DNA of 64,000 bases, taken from Piezodorus guildinii (Eukaryota; Arthropoda; Insecta; Hemiptera; Pentatomidae). How positions within the stretch are numbered: the first letter of the stretch is position 1; each line of letters opens with the position of its first letter. Below are positions 31,168 to 42,420 of this stretch, piece after piece. The position numbers were made by a program, and so were the translations under genes. The notes under the pieces were generated by a model, which was given only the letters and a program-made list of their open reading frames with translations, was not told the DNA's origin and ran no database searches. The stretch covers positions 10,960,414 through 11,024,413 of the forward strand of contig CM041294.1 of the NCBI GenBank assembly GCA_023052935.1, written 5' to 3'.

Positions 31168-31362
31168 ACTAAATTTTGCCTATCCAGATTTGTTAGTATA
31201 GCTTTAACGAGTACGTCGCATCCCACAGGCTCGGGACCGCAATTTGGCGTTTCTATCAACAATGAATATTTTACTCGCTAAAAAAACCCTAGGACCACCA
31301 GCCGAAGTCGAACCCGCAAGAAAGCTGCTTGCTAAAGAGCAGTAAAGAGTTGTACCATTTCT
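31168..31362 (-). mobile_element. SINE S1, diverged
   Basis: The minus strand carries the S1 body (complement of AAATTTTGCCTATCCAGATT; CCTGTGGGATGCGACGTACT) and a T-arm-like GGGTTCGACTTCGG near 31,305, so part of the tRNA-like head is retained. Confidence 0.65.
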
Positions 31363-31374
31363 TTCATTACATGT

Positions 31375-31555
31375 TGACTTTTACTAAAATCTTGTGCTTT
31401 CCAGCGGTATATTATGTTACTACTTATATATCTAGAATTATTTTGTAATGATCTGGTAACAAAAGATTAATTTTTCCCGTTTACAGAAAAGCTACATGGA
31501 AATGTAATTTACTTATAAACTTTCAGAAAAGAATGGCTAAATGACGATGAGAACC
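31375..31555 (+). repeat. founder element at the left edge of the satellite
   Basis: ATCTTGTGCTTTCCAGCGGT, then TTACAGAAAAGCTAC and CTTATAAACTTTCAGAAAAG lead straight into the first satellite unit. The same order of blocks is seen at 18.2-18.44 kb and, inverted, at 47.19-47.33 kb, so the array grew out of the end of this dispersed element. Confidence 0.8.
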
Positions 31556-34500
31556 TTTGACGAACAAAATCCGTCCAGTGGTTTAGAATCAGTTCATGAG
31601 AACCTTATCAAAATCCGTCCAGTGGTTTAGAATCAGTTCACCAGAACCTTATCAAAATCCGTCCAGTGGTTTAGAATCAGTTCATGAGAACCTTATCAAA
31701 ATCCGTCCAGTGGTTTAGAATCAGTTCACCAGAACCTTATCAAAATCCGTCCAGTGGTTTAGAATCAGTTCACCAGAACCTTATCAAAATCCGTCCAGTG
31801 GTTTAGAATCAGTTCACCAGAACCTTATCAAAATCCGTCCAGTGGTTTAGAATCAGTTCACCAGAACCTTATCAAAATCCGTCCAGTGGTTTAGAATCAG
31901 TTCACCAGAACCTTATCAAAATCCGTCCAGTGGTTTAGAATCAGTTCATGAGAACCTTATCAAAATCCGTCCAGTGGTTTAGAATCAGTTCACCAGAACC
32001 TTATCAAAATCCGTCCAGTGGTTTAGAATCAGTTCACCAGAACCTTATCAAAATCCGTCCAGTGGTTTAGAATCAGTTCACCAGAACCTTATCAAAATCC
32101 GTCCAGTGGTTTAGAATCAGTTCACCAGAACCTTATCAAAATCCGTCCAGTGGTTTAGAATCAGTTCACCAGAACCTTATCAAAATCCGTCCAGTGGTTT
32201 AGAATCAGTTCACCAGAACCTTATCAAAATCCGTCCAGTGGTTTAGAATCAGTTCACCAGAACCTTATCAAAATCCGTCCAGTGGTTTAGAATCAGTTCA
32301 TGAGAACCTTATCAAAATCCGTCCAGTGGTTTAGAATCAGTTCACCAGAACCCAAATCATTTTCTATATAGAGATTATAGTTATGAAAGAAAACACTTCA
32401 TCTTTCTTATACAAAGTCATATATCGAATGATTTATTTTATATGAGAACCTTTGACGAACAAAATCCGTCCAGTGGTTTAGAATCAGTTCACGAGAACCT
32501 TTGACGAACAAAATCCGTCCAGTGGTTTAGAATCAGTTCACCAGAACCTTATCAAAATCCGTCCAGTGGTTTAGAATCAGTTCACCAGAACCTTATCAAA
32601 ATCCGTCCAGTGGTTTAGAATCAGTTCACCAGAACCTTATCAAAATCCGTCCAGTGGTTTAGAATCAGTTCACCAGAACCTTATCAAAATCCGTCCAGTG
32701 GTTTAGAATCAGTTCACCAGAACCTTATCAAAATCCGTCCAGTGGTTTAGAATCAGTTCACCAGAACCTTATCAAAATCCGTCCAGTGGTTTAGAATCAG
32801 TTCACCAGAACCTTATCAAAATCCGTCCAGTGGTTTAGAATCAGTTCACCAGAACCTTATCAAAATCCGTCCAGTGGTTTAGAATCAGTTCACCAGAACC
32901 TTATCAAAATCCGTCCAGTGGTTTAGAATCAGTTCACCAGAACCTTATCAAAATCCGTCCAGTGGTTTAGAATCAGTTCATGAGAACCTTATCAAAATCC
33001 GTCCAGTGGTTTAGAATCAGTTCACCAGAACCCAAATCATTTTCTATATAGAGATTATAGTTATGAAAGAAAACACTTCATCTTTCTTATACAAAGTCAT
33101 ATATCGAATGATTTATTTTATATGAGAACCTTTGACGAACAAAATCCGTCCAGTGGTTTAGAATCAGTTCACGAGAACCTTTGACGAACAAAATCCGTCC
33201 AGTGGTTTAGAATCAGTTCACCAGAACCTTATCAAAATCCGTCCAGTGGTTTAGAATCAGTTCACCAGAACCTTATCAAAATCCGTCCAGTGGTTTAGAA
33301 TCAGTTCACCAGAACCTTATCAAAATCCGTCCAGTGGTTTAGAATCAGTTCATGAGAACCTTATCAAAATCCGTCCAGTGGTTTAGAATCAGTTCACCAG
33401 AACCCAAATCATTTTCTATATAGAGATTATAGTTATGAAAGAAAACACTTCATCTTTCTTATACAAAGTCATATATCGAATGATTTATTTTATATGAGAA
33501 CCTTTGACGAACAAAATCCGTCCAGTGGTTTAGAATCAGTTCACGAGAACCTTTGACGAACAAAATCCGTCCAGTGGTTTAGAATCAGTTCACCAGAACC
33601 TTATCAAAATCCGTCCAGTGGTTTAGAATCAGTTCACCAGAACCTTATCAAAATCCGTCCAGTGGTTTAGAATCAGTTCACCAGAACCTTATCAAAATCC
33701 GTCCAGTGGTTTAGAATCAGTTCATGAGAACCTTATCAAAATCCGTCCAGTGGTTTAGAATCAGTTCACCAGAACCCAAATCATTTTCTATATAGAGATT
33801 ATAGTTATGAAAGAAAACACTTCATCTTTCTTATACAAAGTCATATATCGAATGATTTATTTTATATGAGAACCTTTGACGAACAAAATCCGTCCAGTGG
33901 TTTAGAATCAGTTCACGAGAACCTTTGACGAACAAAATCCGTCCAGTGGTTTAGAATCAGTTCACCAGAACCTTATCAAAATCCGTCCAGTGGTTTAGAA
34001 TCAGTTCACCAGAACCTTATCAAAATCCGTCCAGTGGTTTAGAATCAGTTCACCAGAACCTTATCAAAATCCGTCCAGTGGTTTAGAATCAGTTCATGAG
34101 AACCTTATCAAAATCCGTCCAGTGGTTTAGAATCAGTTCACCAGAACCCAAATCATTTTCTATATAGAGATTATAGTTATGAAAGAAAACACTTCATCTT
34201 TCTTATACAAAGTCATATATCGAATGATTTATTTTATATGAGAACCTTTGACGAACAAAATCCGTCCAGTGGTTTAGAATCAGTTCACGAGAACCTTTGA
34301 CGAACAAAATCCGTCCAGTGGTTTAGAATCAGTTCACCAGAACCTTATCAAAATCCGTCCAGTGGTTTAGAATCAGTTCACCAGAACCTTATCAAAATCC
34401 GTCCAGTGGTTTAGAATCAGTTCACCAGAACCTTATCAAAATCCGTCCAGTGGTTTAGAATCAGTTCATGAGAACCTTATCAAAATCCGTCCAGTGGTTT

Positions 34501-37500
34501 AGAATCAGTTCACCAGAACCCAAATCATTTTCTATATAGAGATTATAGTTATGAAAGAAAACACTTCATCTTTCTTATACAAAGTCATATATCGAATGAT
34601 TTATTTTATATGAGAACCTTTGACGAACAAAATCCGTCCAGTGGTTTAGAATCAGTTCACGAGAACCTTTGACGAACAAAATCCGTCCAGTGGTTTAGAA
34701 TCAGTTCACCAGAACCTTATCAAAATCCGTCCAGTGGTTTAGAATCAGTTCACCAGAACCTTATCAAAATCCGTCCAGTGGTTTAGAATCAGTTCACCAG
34801 AACCTTATCAAAATCCGTCCAGTGGTTTAGAATCAGTTCACCAGAACCTTATCAAAATCCGTCCAGTGGTTTAGAATCAGTTCACCAGAACCTTATCAAA
34901 ATCCGTCCAGTGGTTTAGAATCAGTTCACCAGAACCTTATCAAAATCCGTCCAGTGGTTTAGAATCAGTTCACCAGAACCTTATCAAAATCCGTCCAGTG
35001 GTTTAGAATCAGTTCACGAGAACCTTATCAAAATCCGTCCAGTGGTTTAGAATCAGTTCACGAGAACCTTTGACGAACAAAATCCGTCCAGTGGTTTAGA
35101 ATCAGTTCACCAGAACCTTATCAAAATCCGTCCAGTGGTTTAGAATCAGTTCACGAGAACCTTTGACGAACAAAATCCGTCCAGTGGTTTAGAATCAGTT
35201 CACCAGAACCTTATCAAAATCCGTCCAGTGGTTTAGAATCAGTTCACCAGAACCTTATCAAAATCCGTCCAGTGGTTTAGAATCAGTTCACCAGAACCTT
35301 ATCAAAATCCGTCCAGTGGTTTAGAATCAGTTCATGAGAACCTTATCAAAATCCGTCCAGTGGTTTAGAATCAGTTCACCAGAACCCAAATCATTTTCTA
35401 TATAGAGATTATAGTTATGAAAGAAAACACTTCATCTTTCTTATACAAAGTCATATATCGAATGATTTATTTTATATGAGAACCTTTGACGAACAAAATC
35501 CGTCCAGTGGTTTAGAATCAGTTCACGAGAACCTTTGACGAACAAAATCCGTCCAGTGGTTTAGAATCAGTTCACCAGAACCTTATCAAAATCCGTCCAG
35601 TGGTTTAGAATCAGTTCACCAGAACCTTATCAAAATCCGTCCAGTGGTTTAGAATCAGTTCACCAGAACCTTATCAAAATCCGTCCAGTGGTTTAGAATC
35701 AGTTCACCAGAACCTTATCAAAATCCGTCCAGTGGTTTAGAATCAGTTCACCAGAACCTTATCAAAATCCGTCCAGTGGTTTAGAATCAGTTCACCAGAA
35801 CCTTATCAAAATCCGTCCAGTGGTTTAGAATCAGTTCACCAGAACCTTATCAAAATCCGTCCAGTGGTTTAGAATCAGTTCACCAGAACCTTATCAAAAT
35901 CCGTCCAGTGGTTTAGAATCAGTTCACCAGAACCTTATCAAAATCCGTCCAGTGGTTTAGAATCAGTTCACCAGAACCTTATCAAAATCCGTCCAGTGGT
36001 TTAGAATCAGTTCACGAGAACCTTATCAAAATCCGTCCAGTGGTTTAGAATCAGTTCACGAGAACCTTTGACGAACAAAATCCGTCCAGTGGTTTAGAAT
36101 CAGTTCACCAGAACCTTATCAAAATCCGTCCAGTGGTTTAGAATCAGTTCACGAGAACCTTTGACGAACAAAATCCGTCCAGTGGTTTAGAATCAGTTCA
36201 CCAGAACCTTATCAAAATCCGTCCAGTGGTTTAGAATCAGTTCACCAGAACCTTATCAAAATCCGTCCAGTGGTTTAGAATCAGTTCACCAGAACCTTAT
36301 CAAAATCCGTCCAGTGGTTTAGAATCAGTTCATGAGAACCTTATCAAAATCCGTCCAGTGGTTTAGAATCAGTTCACCAGAACCCAAATCATTTTCTATA
36401 TAGAGATTATAGTTATGAAAGAAAACACTTCATCTTTCTTATACAAAGTCATATATCGAATGATTTATTTTATATGAGAACCTTTGACGAACAAAATCCG
36501 TCCAGTGGTTTAGAATCAGTTCACGAGAACCTTTGACGAACAAAATCCGTCCAGTGGTTTAGAATCAGTTCACCAGAACCTTATCAAAATCCGTCCAGTG
36601 GTTTAGAATCAGTTCACCAGAACCTTATCAAAATCCGTCCAGTGGTTTAGAATCAGTTCACCAGAACCTTATCAAAATCCGTCCAGTGGTTTAGAATCAG
36701 TTCACCAGAACCTTATCAAAATCCGTCCAGTGGTTTAGAATCAGTTCACCAGAACCTTATCAAAATCCGTCCAGTGGTTTAGAATCAGTTCACCAGAACC
36801 TTATCAAAATCCGTCCAGTGGTTTAGAATCAGTTCACCAGAACCTTATCAAAATCCGTCCAGTGGTTTAGAATCAGTTCACCAGAACCTTATCAAAATCC
36901 GTCCAGTGGTTTAGAATCAGTTCACCAGAACCTTATCAAAATCCGTCCAGTGGTTTAGAATCAGTTCACCAGAACCTTATCAAAATCCGTCCAGTGGTTT
37001 AGAATCAGTTCACCAGAACCTTATCAAAATCCGTCCAGTGGTTTAGAATCAGTTCACCAGAACCTTATCAAAATCCGTCCAGTGGTTTAGAATCAGTTCA
37101 CCAGAACCTTATCAAAATCCGTCCAGTGGTTTAGAATCAGTTCACCAGAACCTTATCAAAATCCGTCCAGTGGTTTAGAATCAGTTCACGAGAACCTTAT
37201 CAAAATCCGTCCAGTGGTTTAGAATCAGTTCACCAGAACCTTATCAAAATCCGTCCAGTGGTTTAGAATCAGTTCACCAGAACCTTATCAAAATCCGTCC
37301 AGTGGTTTAGAATCAGTTCACCAGAACCTTATCAAAATCCGTCCAGTGGTTTAGAATCAGTTCACCAGAACCTTATCAAAATCCGTCCAGTGGTTTAGAA
37401 TCAGTTCACCAGAACCTTATCAAAATCCGTCCAGTGGTTTAGAATCAGTTCACGAGAACCTTATCAAAATCCGTCCAGTGGTTTAGAATCAGTTCACCAG

Positions 37501-37690
37501 AACCTTATCAAAATCCGTCCAGTGGTTTAGAATCAGTTCACCAGAACCTTATCAAAATCCGTCCAGTGGTTTAGAATCAGTTCACCAGAACCCAAATCAT
37601 TTTGTATATAGAGATTATAGTTATGAAAGAAAACACTTCATCTTTCTTATACAAAGTCATATATCGAATGATTTATTTTATAAAAACAGC
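31556..37690 (+). repeat. 44/49-bp satellite array with higher-order units
   Basis: The core monomer is 44 bp (TTATCAAAATCCGTCCAGTG, GTTTAGAATCAGTTCACCAG, AACC); a 49-bp variant carries TTTGACGAACAAAAT in place of TTATCAAAAT. A 98-bp non-monomer spacer starts at 32,351, 33,031, 33,403, 33,775, 34,147, 34,519, 35,385, 36,383 and 37,591. Spacer-to-spacer distances are 680, 372 (four times), 866, 998 and 1,208 bp, each equal to 98 + n x 49 + m x 44 with n of 2 or 4. By this arithmetic there are about 117 monomers and nine spacers. The array ends inside the last spacer. No long open frame exists; length may be mis-assembled. Confidence 0.95.
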
Positions 37691-38403
37691 TGTTTTAATT
37701 TACATGTGGTTATCAAGAAAAATATACTTTAATTATTTCTAAATATATTGTAAACAGTACAAGTATATATTGTAAACAATATAATACAAGTAATATAAAT
37801 ATAAAGATAACGAGAAAAAATGAAATCCAGGAAGATTTATGCATTTTATATTTATTGTGTTGTTGAAGTGGATTGGAAGTGCTATTGCTGTTTGAAGTGC
37901 CGTTCTACCCTTTTTATGTTTCCACTCAACACAACAGGTTTTCGTCCTACTTAGTTTGACACACAAAGTTTTTTTTTTTATTAAGTAATACATATAGACT
38001 CTAACATAGGTACACAGTGAAACTTCTCTGTTGTACAGATATTAGTATATTGTATTTATAACAGATAATTTTATTGTAAAAATACCACTGAGTAATTATG
38101 TATGTTTGTTTAATATATTTATACATCTCCTATATAAAAATCTCACACTCAAAAAAGCTTGACTTCCTTTTCTTACACATTTATATTTCTTCACTATCTA
38201 TTACATTGTTTTTCTACGTTTCGGGGTTCTTTCCCCATTATCAAGATATTTTATGCTGTTCTAAAAGTTCATCCATTTTGTCTTCATATTTGATGAATAG
38301 TTGGTGCAAATTTCCATATTTAAATTTAGTTTCTTTTCTTTTATTGGAAAAGGAAGTTAAGAAGTGCTTTTTTGGTTGTGAAATATTAAATAAAACTCCC
38401 TAA
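37691..38403. other. AT-rich, no gene seen
   Basis: A 23-bp scrap of LINE-A (GAAAAAATGAAATCCAGGAA) lies at 37,813. Two open frames of 84 and 101 codons are low-complexity and without motifs. Confidence 0.35.
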
Positions 38404-39085
38404 AAATTATAAAGTTGGCGATCTTGATGATATTAATATTTCAATACATACTTTTGAACACATAGAGAAATTCAAGTATTTAGGTTCAATGATAACAAGA
38501 AAAAATGAAATCAAGAAAGAAATAAAGTCCTGGTTAAAGGCGGGAAATGCGTGTTATTATTCAGTTGCTAAATTACTTAGCCTGCGGCTTCTGTCTAAAA
38601 ACATAAAGGTTAGAATTTACTAAAACTATTATTCTTCCGACAGTTCTTTACGGTTGAGAAACGTGGCTGCTTACTTTGAAGGATGAACAGCGGCTTAAGG
38701 TTTTCGAAAATAAGGTTCTGCGTAAAATATTTGATCCGAAGAGATATGAGGCCACTGGGGAGTTTAGAAGGCTGCACAACGCGGAATTGCGGAGTTTGTA
38801 TCCTGTGAATATAATATAGCACAGATAGCATCATGGAGACTCAAATGGGCGAGTAAAGTTGTTGGGCTCGTTGAGGAACCGATTCCGAGAAAGTTGGTAT
38901 TAGCTGATCCGACTGGTAGGCCTCCGAAAGGTAGGCCAAAGCGTCGATGGGAGGATTGCGTTAAGGCTGATCTCGGAGACTTGGGTTGACCGGCGCACAT
39001 TGGAAGAGTCTGTGCAGGCGAAATTTGGTGGTATCGGCATCGAACCTCCAGGTTCAGTAAGCCTATTATTATTATTAGTATAAAC
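38404..39085 (+). pseudogene. LINE-A copy A4, degenerate
   Basis: Homologous to the A1/A7 region from about FEHVEKFKYLGS to the C-terminus and the 3' end (GGTTCAGTAAGCCTATTATT). Frameshifts and stops occur throughout, for example near YGCETW (38,650) and NIIELI (38,815). No target duplication was resolved. More decayed than A1, A6 and A7. Confidence 0.85.
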
Positions 39086-39089
39086 AGTA

Positions 39090-39345
39090 ACCTTCTAAAT
39101 TCCTTAGTGAGACCAAATATTTTAAGTAGTACCTTATTCTTTAAAACCCTAAGATGATCGTTCATTGTTCAATGTAAACAACTAAGTTTCACATCCATTC
39201 AGACCCTCTAGGATTATCATGGTTTTGTAAATTATAATCATTCTTTTTCTTCGCCTATAACCACGACTTTCTGCTGGGATTAGGATTTCTCCTGGCTAGA
39301 ACCTAAATACTTAAATTTCTCTACGTCTTAAAACGTATATTCTTG
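39090..39345 (-). pseudogene. LINE-A-like fragment, opposite strand
   Basis: The minus strand reads NDHLRVLKNKVLLKIFGLTK and EFRRL near its left edge, and a VEKFKYLGS-like block near 39,300. It is a short internal piece of a diverged LINE-A relative, tail-to-tail with copy A4. Confidence 0.7.
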
Positions 39346-39635
39346 TAATAACTATATATCTAATTCATTGATTGTGATACTTCAAAATCATTAATGAAAA
39401 TAAAAACTATATGAGTAAAGATGAATGAGTACTAAGTTCATTGAGAAGGTGTGAGCTGATTGAGTTCCGCGCGGACACAAATAGGTCAGCCCCCCGGTCG
39501 ATAGGCAGCCTCCGAATTATCGGGACCGGGGCGCCAGTACGTGGCGGCTCCGGGATCCTAAGGCCGGATTTTAAGGGGAACCATGCTTTTTAGGTGGGGA
39601 TCGTGTTGGAGTAAAACGGAAGAACATTTAACATA
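39346..39635. other. no recognisable gene
   Basis: The part 39,465-39,590 is GC-rich (GGGACCGGGGCGCCAG) and unrepeated, without an open frame. Confidence 0.3.
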
Positions 39636-39636
39636 C

Positions 39637-39821
39637 GGGTGATTCAAAAAGAATATACGTACTTCGGATGCATATACTTATCGAACAGTAAGACATGGGA
39701 ATATGAAACTTTAGTCACATATTCACGAACCTCCCAAGTTCAGATTCCAGATGTTCAATACGTCGTCCATCCACGACACTAACAATATCACATCTATACT
39801 GAAATTCCTCCCATACTTTTT
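39637..39821 (-). pseudogene. transposase C-terminus with terminal repeat (Tc1/mariner superfamily)
   Basis: The minus strand encodes a terminal peptide VWEEFQYRCDIVSVVDGRRI then EHLESELGRFVNM-stop, which matches the conserved end of a mariner-like transposase group whose termini begin GGGTGATTCAAAAAG; exactly that sequence lies at 39,639-39,653 just beyond the stop. Only the last 60 residues or so remain: the gene is cut at 39,822 by a SINE S1 copy. Catalytic residues are absent. Too short for ordinary gene finding but clear by motif and terminus. Confidence 0.65.
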
Positions 39822-40015
39822 GTTCGTTTGTTCATCTATTTAAAGTCATTTTATGCATATCGGACGATGCTACAGTGGGAGTCCTAAATTTCGCCGATCC
39901 AGGTTTAATTGGGATAGGCATGTTTAATGATAAAAAAAAGAAAGAAAAATAATCTGACATCGCATAGGTCGGGACCACTTTTTTACATCTCCTCCAACAC
40001 AAATAACATGAACCA
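39822..40015 (-). mobile_element. SINE S1, diverged
   Basis: The plus strand shows TTTGTTCATCTATTTAAAGT, then CGGACGATGCTACAGTGGGA and CCAGGTTTAATTGGGATAGG, the reverse complement of the S1 3' half. It interrupts the transposase remnant to its left. Confidence 0.7.
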
Positions 40016-40289
40016 TGACTATTGTTTAACACTTTTAAAATAACATTAACATTATTTATTACATTTTATAGTTTCTATTTTCATCCGTTTTCTTTTATTA
40101 CTAAAGGTGACGGTTAATGGCTATATATGATCAAAATTGAGAAGTTATTTGATTTCAGATAATATTTAATCGTAAATACTTTCTTCTTTCATAGCAAGGT
40201 AAAACAAAACGATATTTTATTAGTTTTTGGTTATTTAGTTATTATTTTAAACAATAAACCTTTGTTATCGAAGAAAATTTAAAAACATT
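40016..40289. other. AT-rich, no gene seen
   Basis: No open frame or repeat relation noticed. Confidence 0.35.
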
Positions 40290-40645
40290 ACCTCCCGCTC
40301 AACATTCGAGGGTCTACGTTTCAAGATATGTAGAATCGAAAAAAAATATCTTTTTCTCTTAAACTACTGGACCGATTTTTTTGAAACTCGGCACAAAAAT
40401 ACTAGCGCATCTAACAATTATCCTTACACCTAGGTGTTGATAGCCGCGAATTAGTTTTCAAAATGCGCCCCATTAAATATGATTTAATTTAGTAATTCTG
40501 TTATTTTTGAAGATACGGACAAAATTTATTACAGTTGTTTAAAAAAGAAGTCGCGAATAATTTTTAAAAAAATTGAAATTTTGCTCATAAATGTGTATAT
40601 AACTCAGTTATTTTTTAAGACAGAGAAAAAGTTGTATCGTAAAAT
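40290..40645 (+). repeat. R2 interspersed repeat, 5' and middle part
   Basis: CGAGGGTCTACGTTTCAAGA, then ACTGGACCGATTTTTTTGAA, ACACCTAGGTGTTGATA and TAATTCTGTTATTTTTGAAG follow the order seen at 49,262-49,750. Confidence 0.7.
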
Positions 40646-40679
40646 GAGAATGGTTGACTGTGTGTATATACGAGTATAG

Positions 40680-40868
40680 GAGAAGTTAGTTGAGGGTGCA
40701 GTAAATAAAAAAACACAATTAAGCATAAACTTAATTTACCGGTGCCGACGTTTCGGCCTAAATTGTAGGATTTCTTCAGAGCGATTGAAGGAGAGCGTCA
40801 CAACAAACAACTTGTGTTTTTACTTAATTATTTTTTCATTTGACTGAACCCTGAACTAACTTCTTCCA
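40680..40868. mobile_element. small inverted-repeat element with hammerhead-like core
   Basis: The arms 40,680-40,724 (GAGAAGTTAGTTGAGGG...) and about 40,812-40,868 (...CCCTGAACTAACTTCTT) are inverted repeats with mismatches. On the minus strand the centre reads CTGAAGA, 18 nt, then GAAACGTCGG, which resembles the CUGANGA and GAAA parts of a hammerhead ribozyme core; CCT/AGG could form a short stem between them. A second such motif is at 43,106-43,131. Similar GAAACGTC sequences are known from Penelope-like elements. Function not shown. Confidence 0.45.
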
Positions 40869-40909
40869 AAAAATTGTATCGAAATTTAGGATCAAAGCAC
40901 TGCGATGAA

Positions 40910-41456
40910 AAATATAATAATTTATAGGCTTACCGAACCCGAAGGTTCGATGCCGATACCACCAAATTCCGCCTACTCAGACTCATCCAATGTTCACCGT
41001 TCAAGCCCAAGCCCACGAGATCAGCCTTAACGCAACCCTCCCATCAACGCTTCAGCCTAAATTTCGGACGGCAACCAGTCGGATAAACGAATACCAACTT
41101 TCTCGGAATCCGCTCCTCACCGAGCCCAAGAACTTTACTCGCCCATTTGAGCGATGTTATCAACTCAATTATATTTACAGGATACAAGTTCCGCAATTCC
41201 GCGTTGTGCAACCTTCTAAACTCCGCAGTGGCCTCATCTCTCTTCGGACCAAATATTTTACGCAGTACCTTATTTTCGAAAACCTTAAGCCGTTGTTCAT
41301 CCTTCAAGGTAAGCGGCCACGTTTCACATCCGTAAAGAACTGTCGGCAGAACAATAGTTGTATAAAATCTTGCGCCATGATTCCTTTGAAGCAGTCCCCA
41401 CCTGAGGAATCTATGAGTGTTGGTGGTATTTTTTGAACTAAAATATGTGAGTAGGA
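40910..41456 (-). pseudogene. LINE-A copy A5, chimeric 5' end
   Basis: From the LINE-A 3' terminus (plus-strand GGCTTACCGAACCCGAAG, 40,927) through the C-terminal block (GRRPK, RIPRKLVF, KIFGPKRDEATAEFRRL, KDEQRLKVFENKV) to about 41,373, where LINE-A homology ends in the KTIILP segment. The next 83 bp to 41,456 are not LINE-A. A possible 11-bp target duplication ACTGCGATGAA lies at 40,899-40,909 and 41,457-41,467, which would make the extra 83 bp part of the same insertion event. Frame intact over 87 residues, then broken. Confidence 0.8.
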
Positions 41457-41467
41457 ACTGCGATGAA

Positions 41468-41670
41468 TAAAAAAAAAAAAATATATATCCTTGTTTATGT
41501 ATTTTCTACAAAACGGGAAAACAATCACCGTAATCGGTTGAGAAATAGCAGAGATATAGAACATTTTGATATTAGCAGTGGTGATTTGACCATTTTCCTT
41601 TGAATTATTTAATGCTTTTCATATTAGTTAATTGCTTGTGAACAGCTATATATATAGTATAATTTAAAAA
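41468..41670 (+). repeat. R2 repeat, left of mariner insertion
   Basis: GTTTATGTATTTTCTACAAA, AGCAGAGATATAGAAC and GCTTTTCATATTAGT match 46,143-46,290 in order. It is interrupted at 41,672 by a mariner derivative and continues at 42,377. Confidence 0.8.
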
Positions 41671-41672
41671 TA

Positions 41673-42376
41673 TTGGGTTGTGTCAAATGAAATGTCAGTT
41701 TCCAAGGTAAGTCCCCGAACTGAAAAACTCTGAACTTTGAAGTAAAACAAAATCTGAAAACGCACTTTTCACTCGATCATCATTTTCAAAAAGTTTTCCT
41801 TTGACGAAGTTGTCTAAATTCCTGAACAGGTGGTTATCTGTTAGAGACAAGTCCGGAGAAAAATAGTGGTTGCGGAAGAACTTCGGAGCCCAGTTCTTTC
41901 AATTTTTGCACGGTATGTTTTGAAACATGGGGTCTTGCTGCCGCTCTGTGAGATCATGAGGTACCCATTTATCGAGCTTTTTTACTTTCCCAATACACTT
42001 TAAATGTCTGGAAACGGTAGATGCACTTGCATTTAGTTGTGCTGAGAGTCCTTTAACTGTTTGATAGGGGTTTCCTTCAACTGTATGTTTGAGGACATCG
42101 TTGTCTATTACGGACGGAGGTCTTCCTCGGGGCAAGTTTTCCAAGTCGGTATCCCCAGCTGAAAACATAGCAAGCCAACTGCGAATGGTCCGTTCATTAA
42201 CACTCCCGTCCCCGGACGCCTTGCAAATATTTGTAGTAGCCTCAGCTGCTTAATGGCCGAGTAGTAACTGTTTGCTTTAAATATGTAAACATTTAAAAGA
42301 AAACAACAGAGACCTGCAATATCCTTTATGTAATTCAGAAACTATAAAAACGGACATTTCATGTGAAACAACCCAA
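41673..42376 (-). mobile_element. internally deleted mariner element
   Basis: A 704-bp element with terminal inverted repeats of about 28 bp (TTGGGTTGTGTCAAATGAAA at the left; complement of GGACATTTCATGTGAAACAA at the right), flanked by TA at 41,671-41,672 and 42,377-42,378. R2 sequence continues on both sides, and the R2 copy at 46,330 shows the unoccupied TA. Autonomous mariners are about 1.3 kb, so roughly half is missing, between the DNA-binding part and the C-terminal quarter of the transposase. Confidence 0.9.
41720..42290 (-). pseudogene. mariner transposase, deleted core
   Basis: The N-terminal paired HTH region is readable in 41,899-42,168: RGRPPSVIDNDVLKHTVEGN, QLNASASTVSRHLKCIGKVK and KLDKWVPHDLTERQQ, typical of the SETMAR-like mariner group. 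Sequence then jumps to the C-terminal part (KLKELGSEVLPQP, SPDLSLTDNHLF, NLDNFVKGKLF) with frame changes. The segment bearing the first two catalytic aspartates is gone; the third (SPDL) remains. Inactive; the element could move only with enzyme supplied from elsewhere. Confidence 0.85.
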
Positions 42377-42420
42377 TAATAAACCATTGTGTAATAATTT
42401 GCAGAGTTTTTTGTTCGTTT
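42377..42420 (+). repeat. R2 repeat, right of mariner insertion
   Basis: TAATAAACCATTGTGTAATA then ATTTGCAGAG, the R2 3' terminus resuming after the mariner. Confidence 0.8.

Noticed and set aside
31556..37690. CRISPR-like array (short repeats with spacers)
   Set aside because: The 44/49-bp units are contiguous, the nine spacers are identical copies of one 98-bp sequence, and the context is a eukaryotic transposon-rich genome; this is a satellite.
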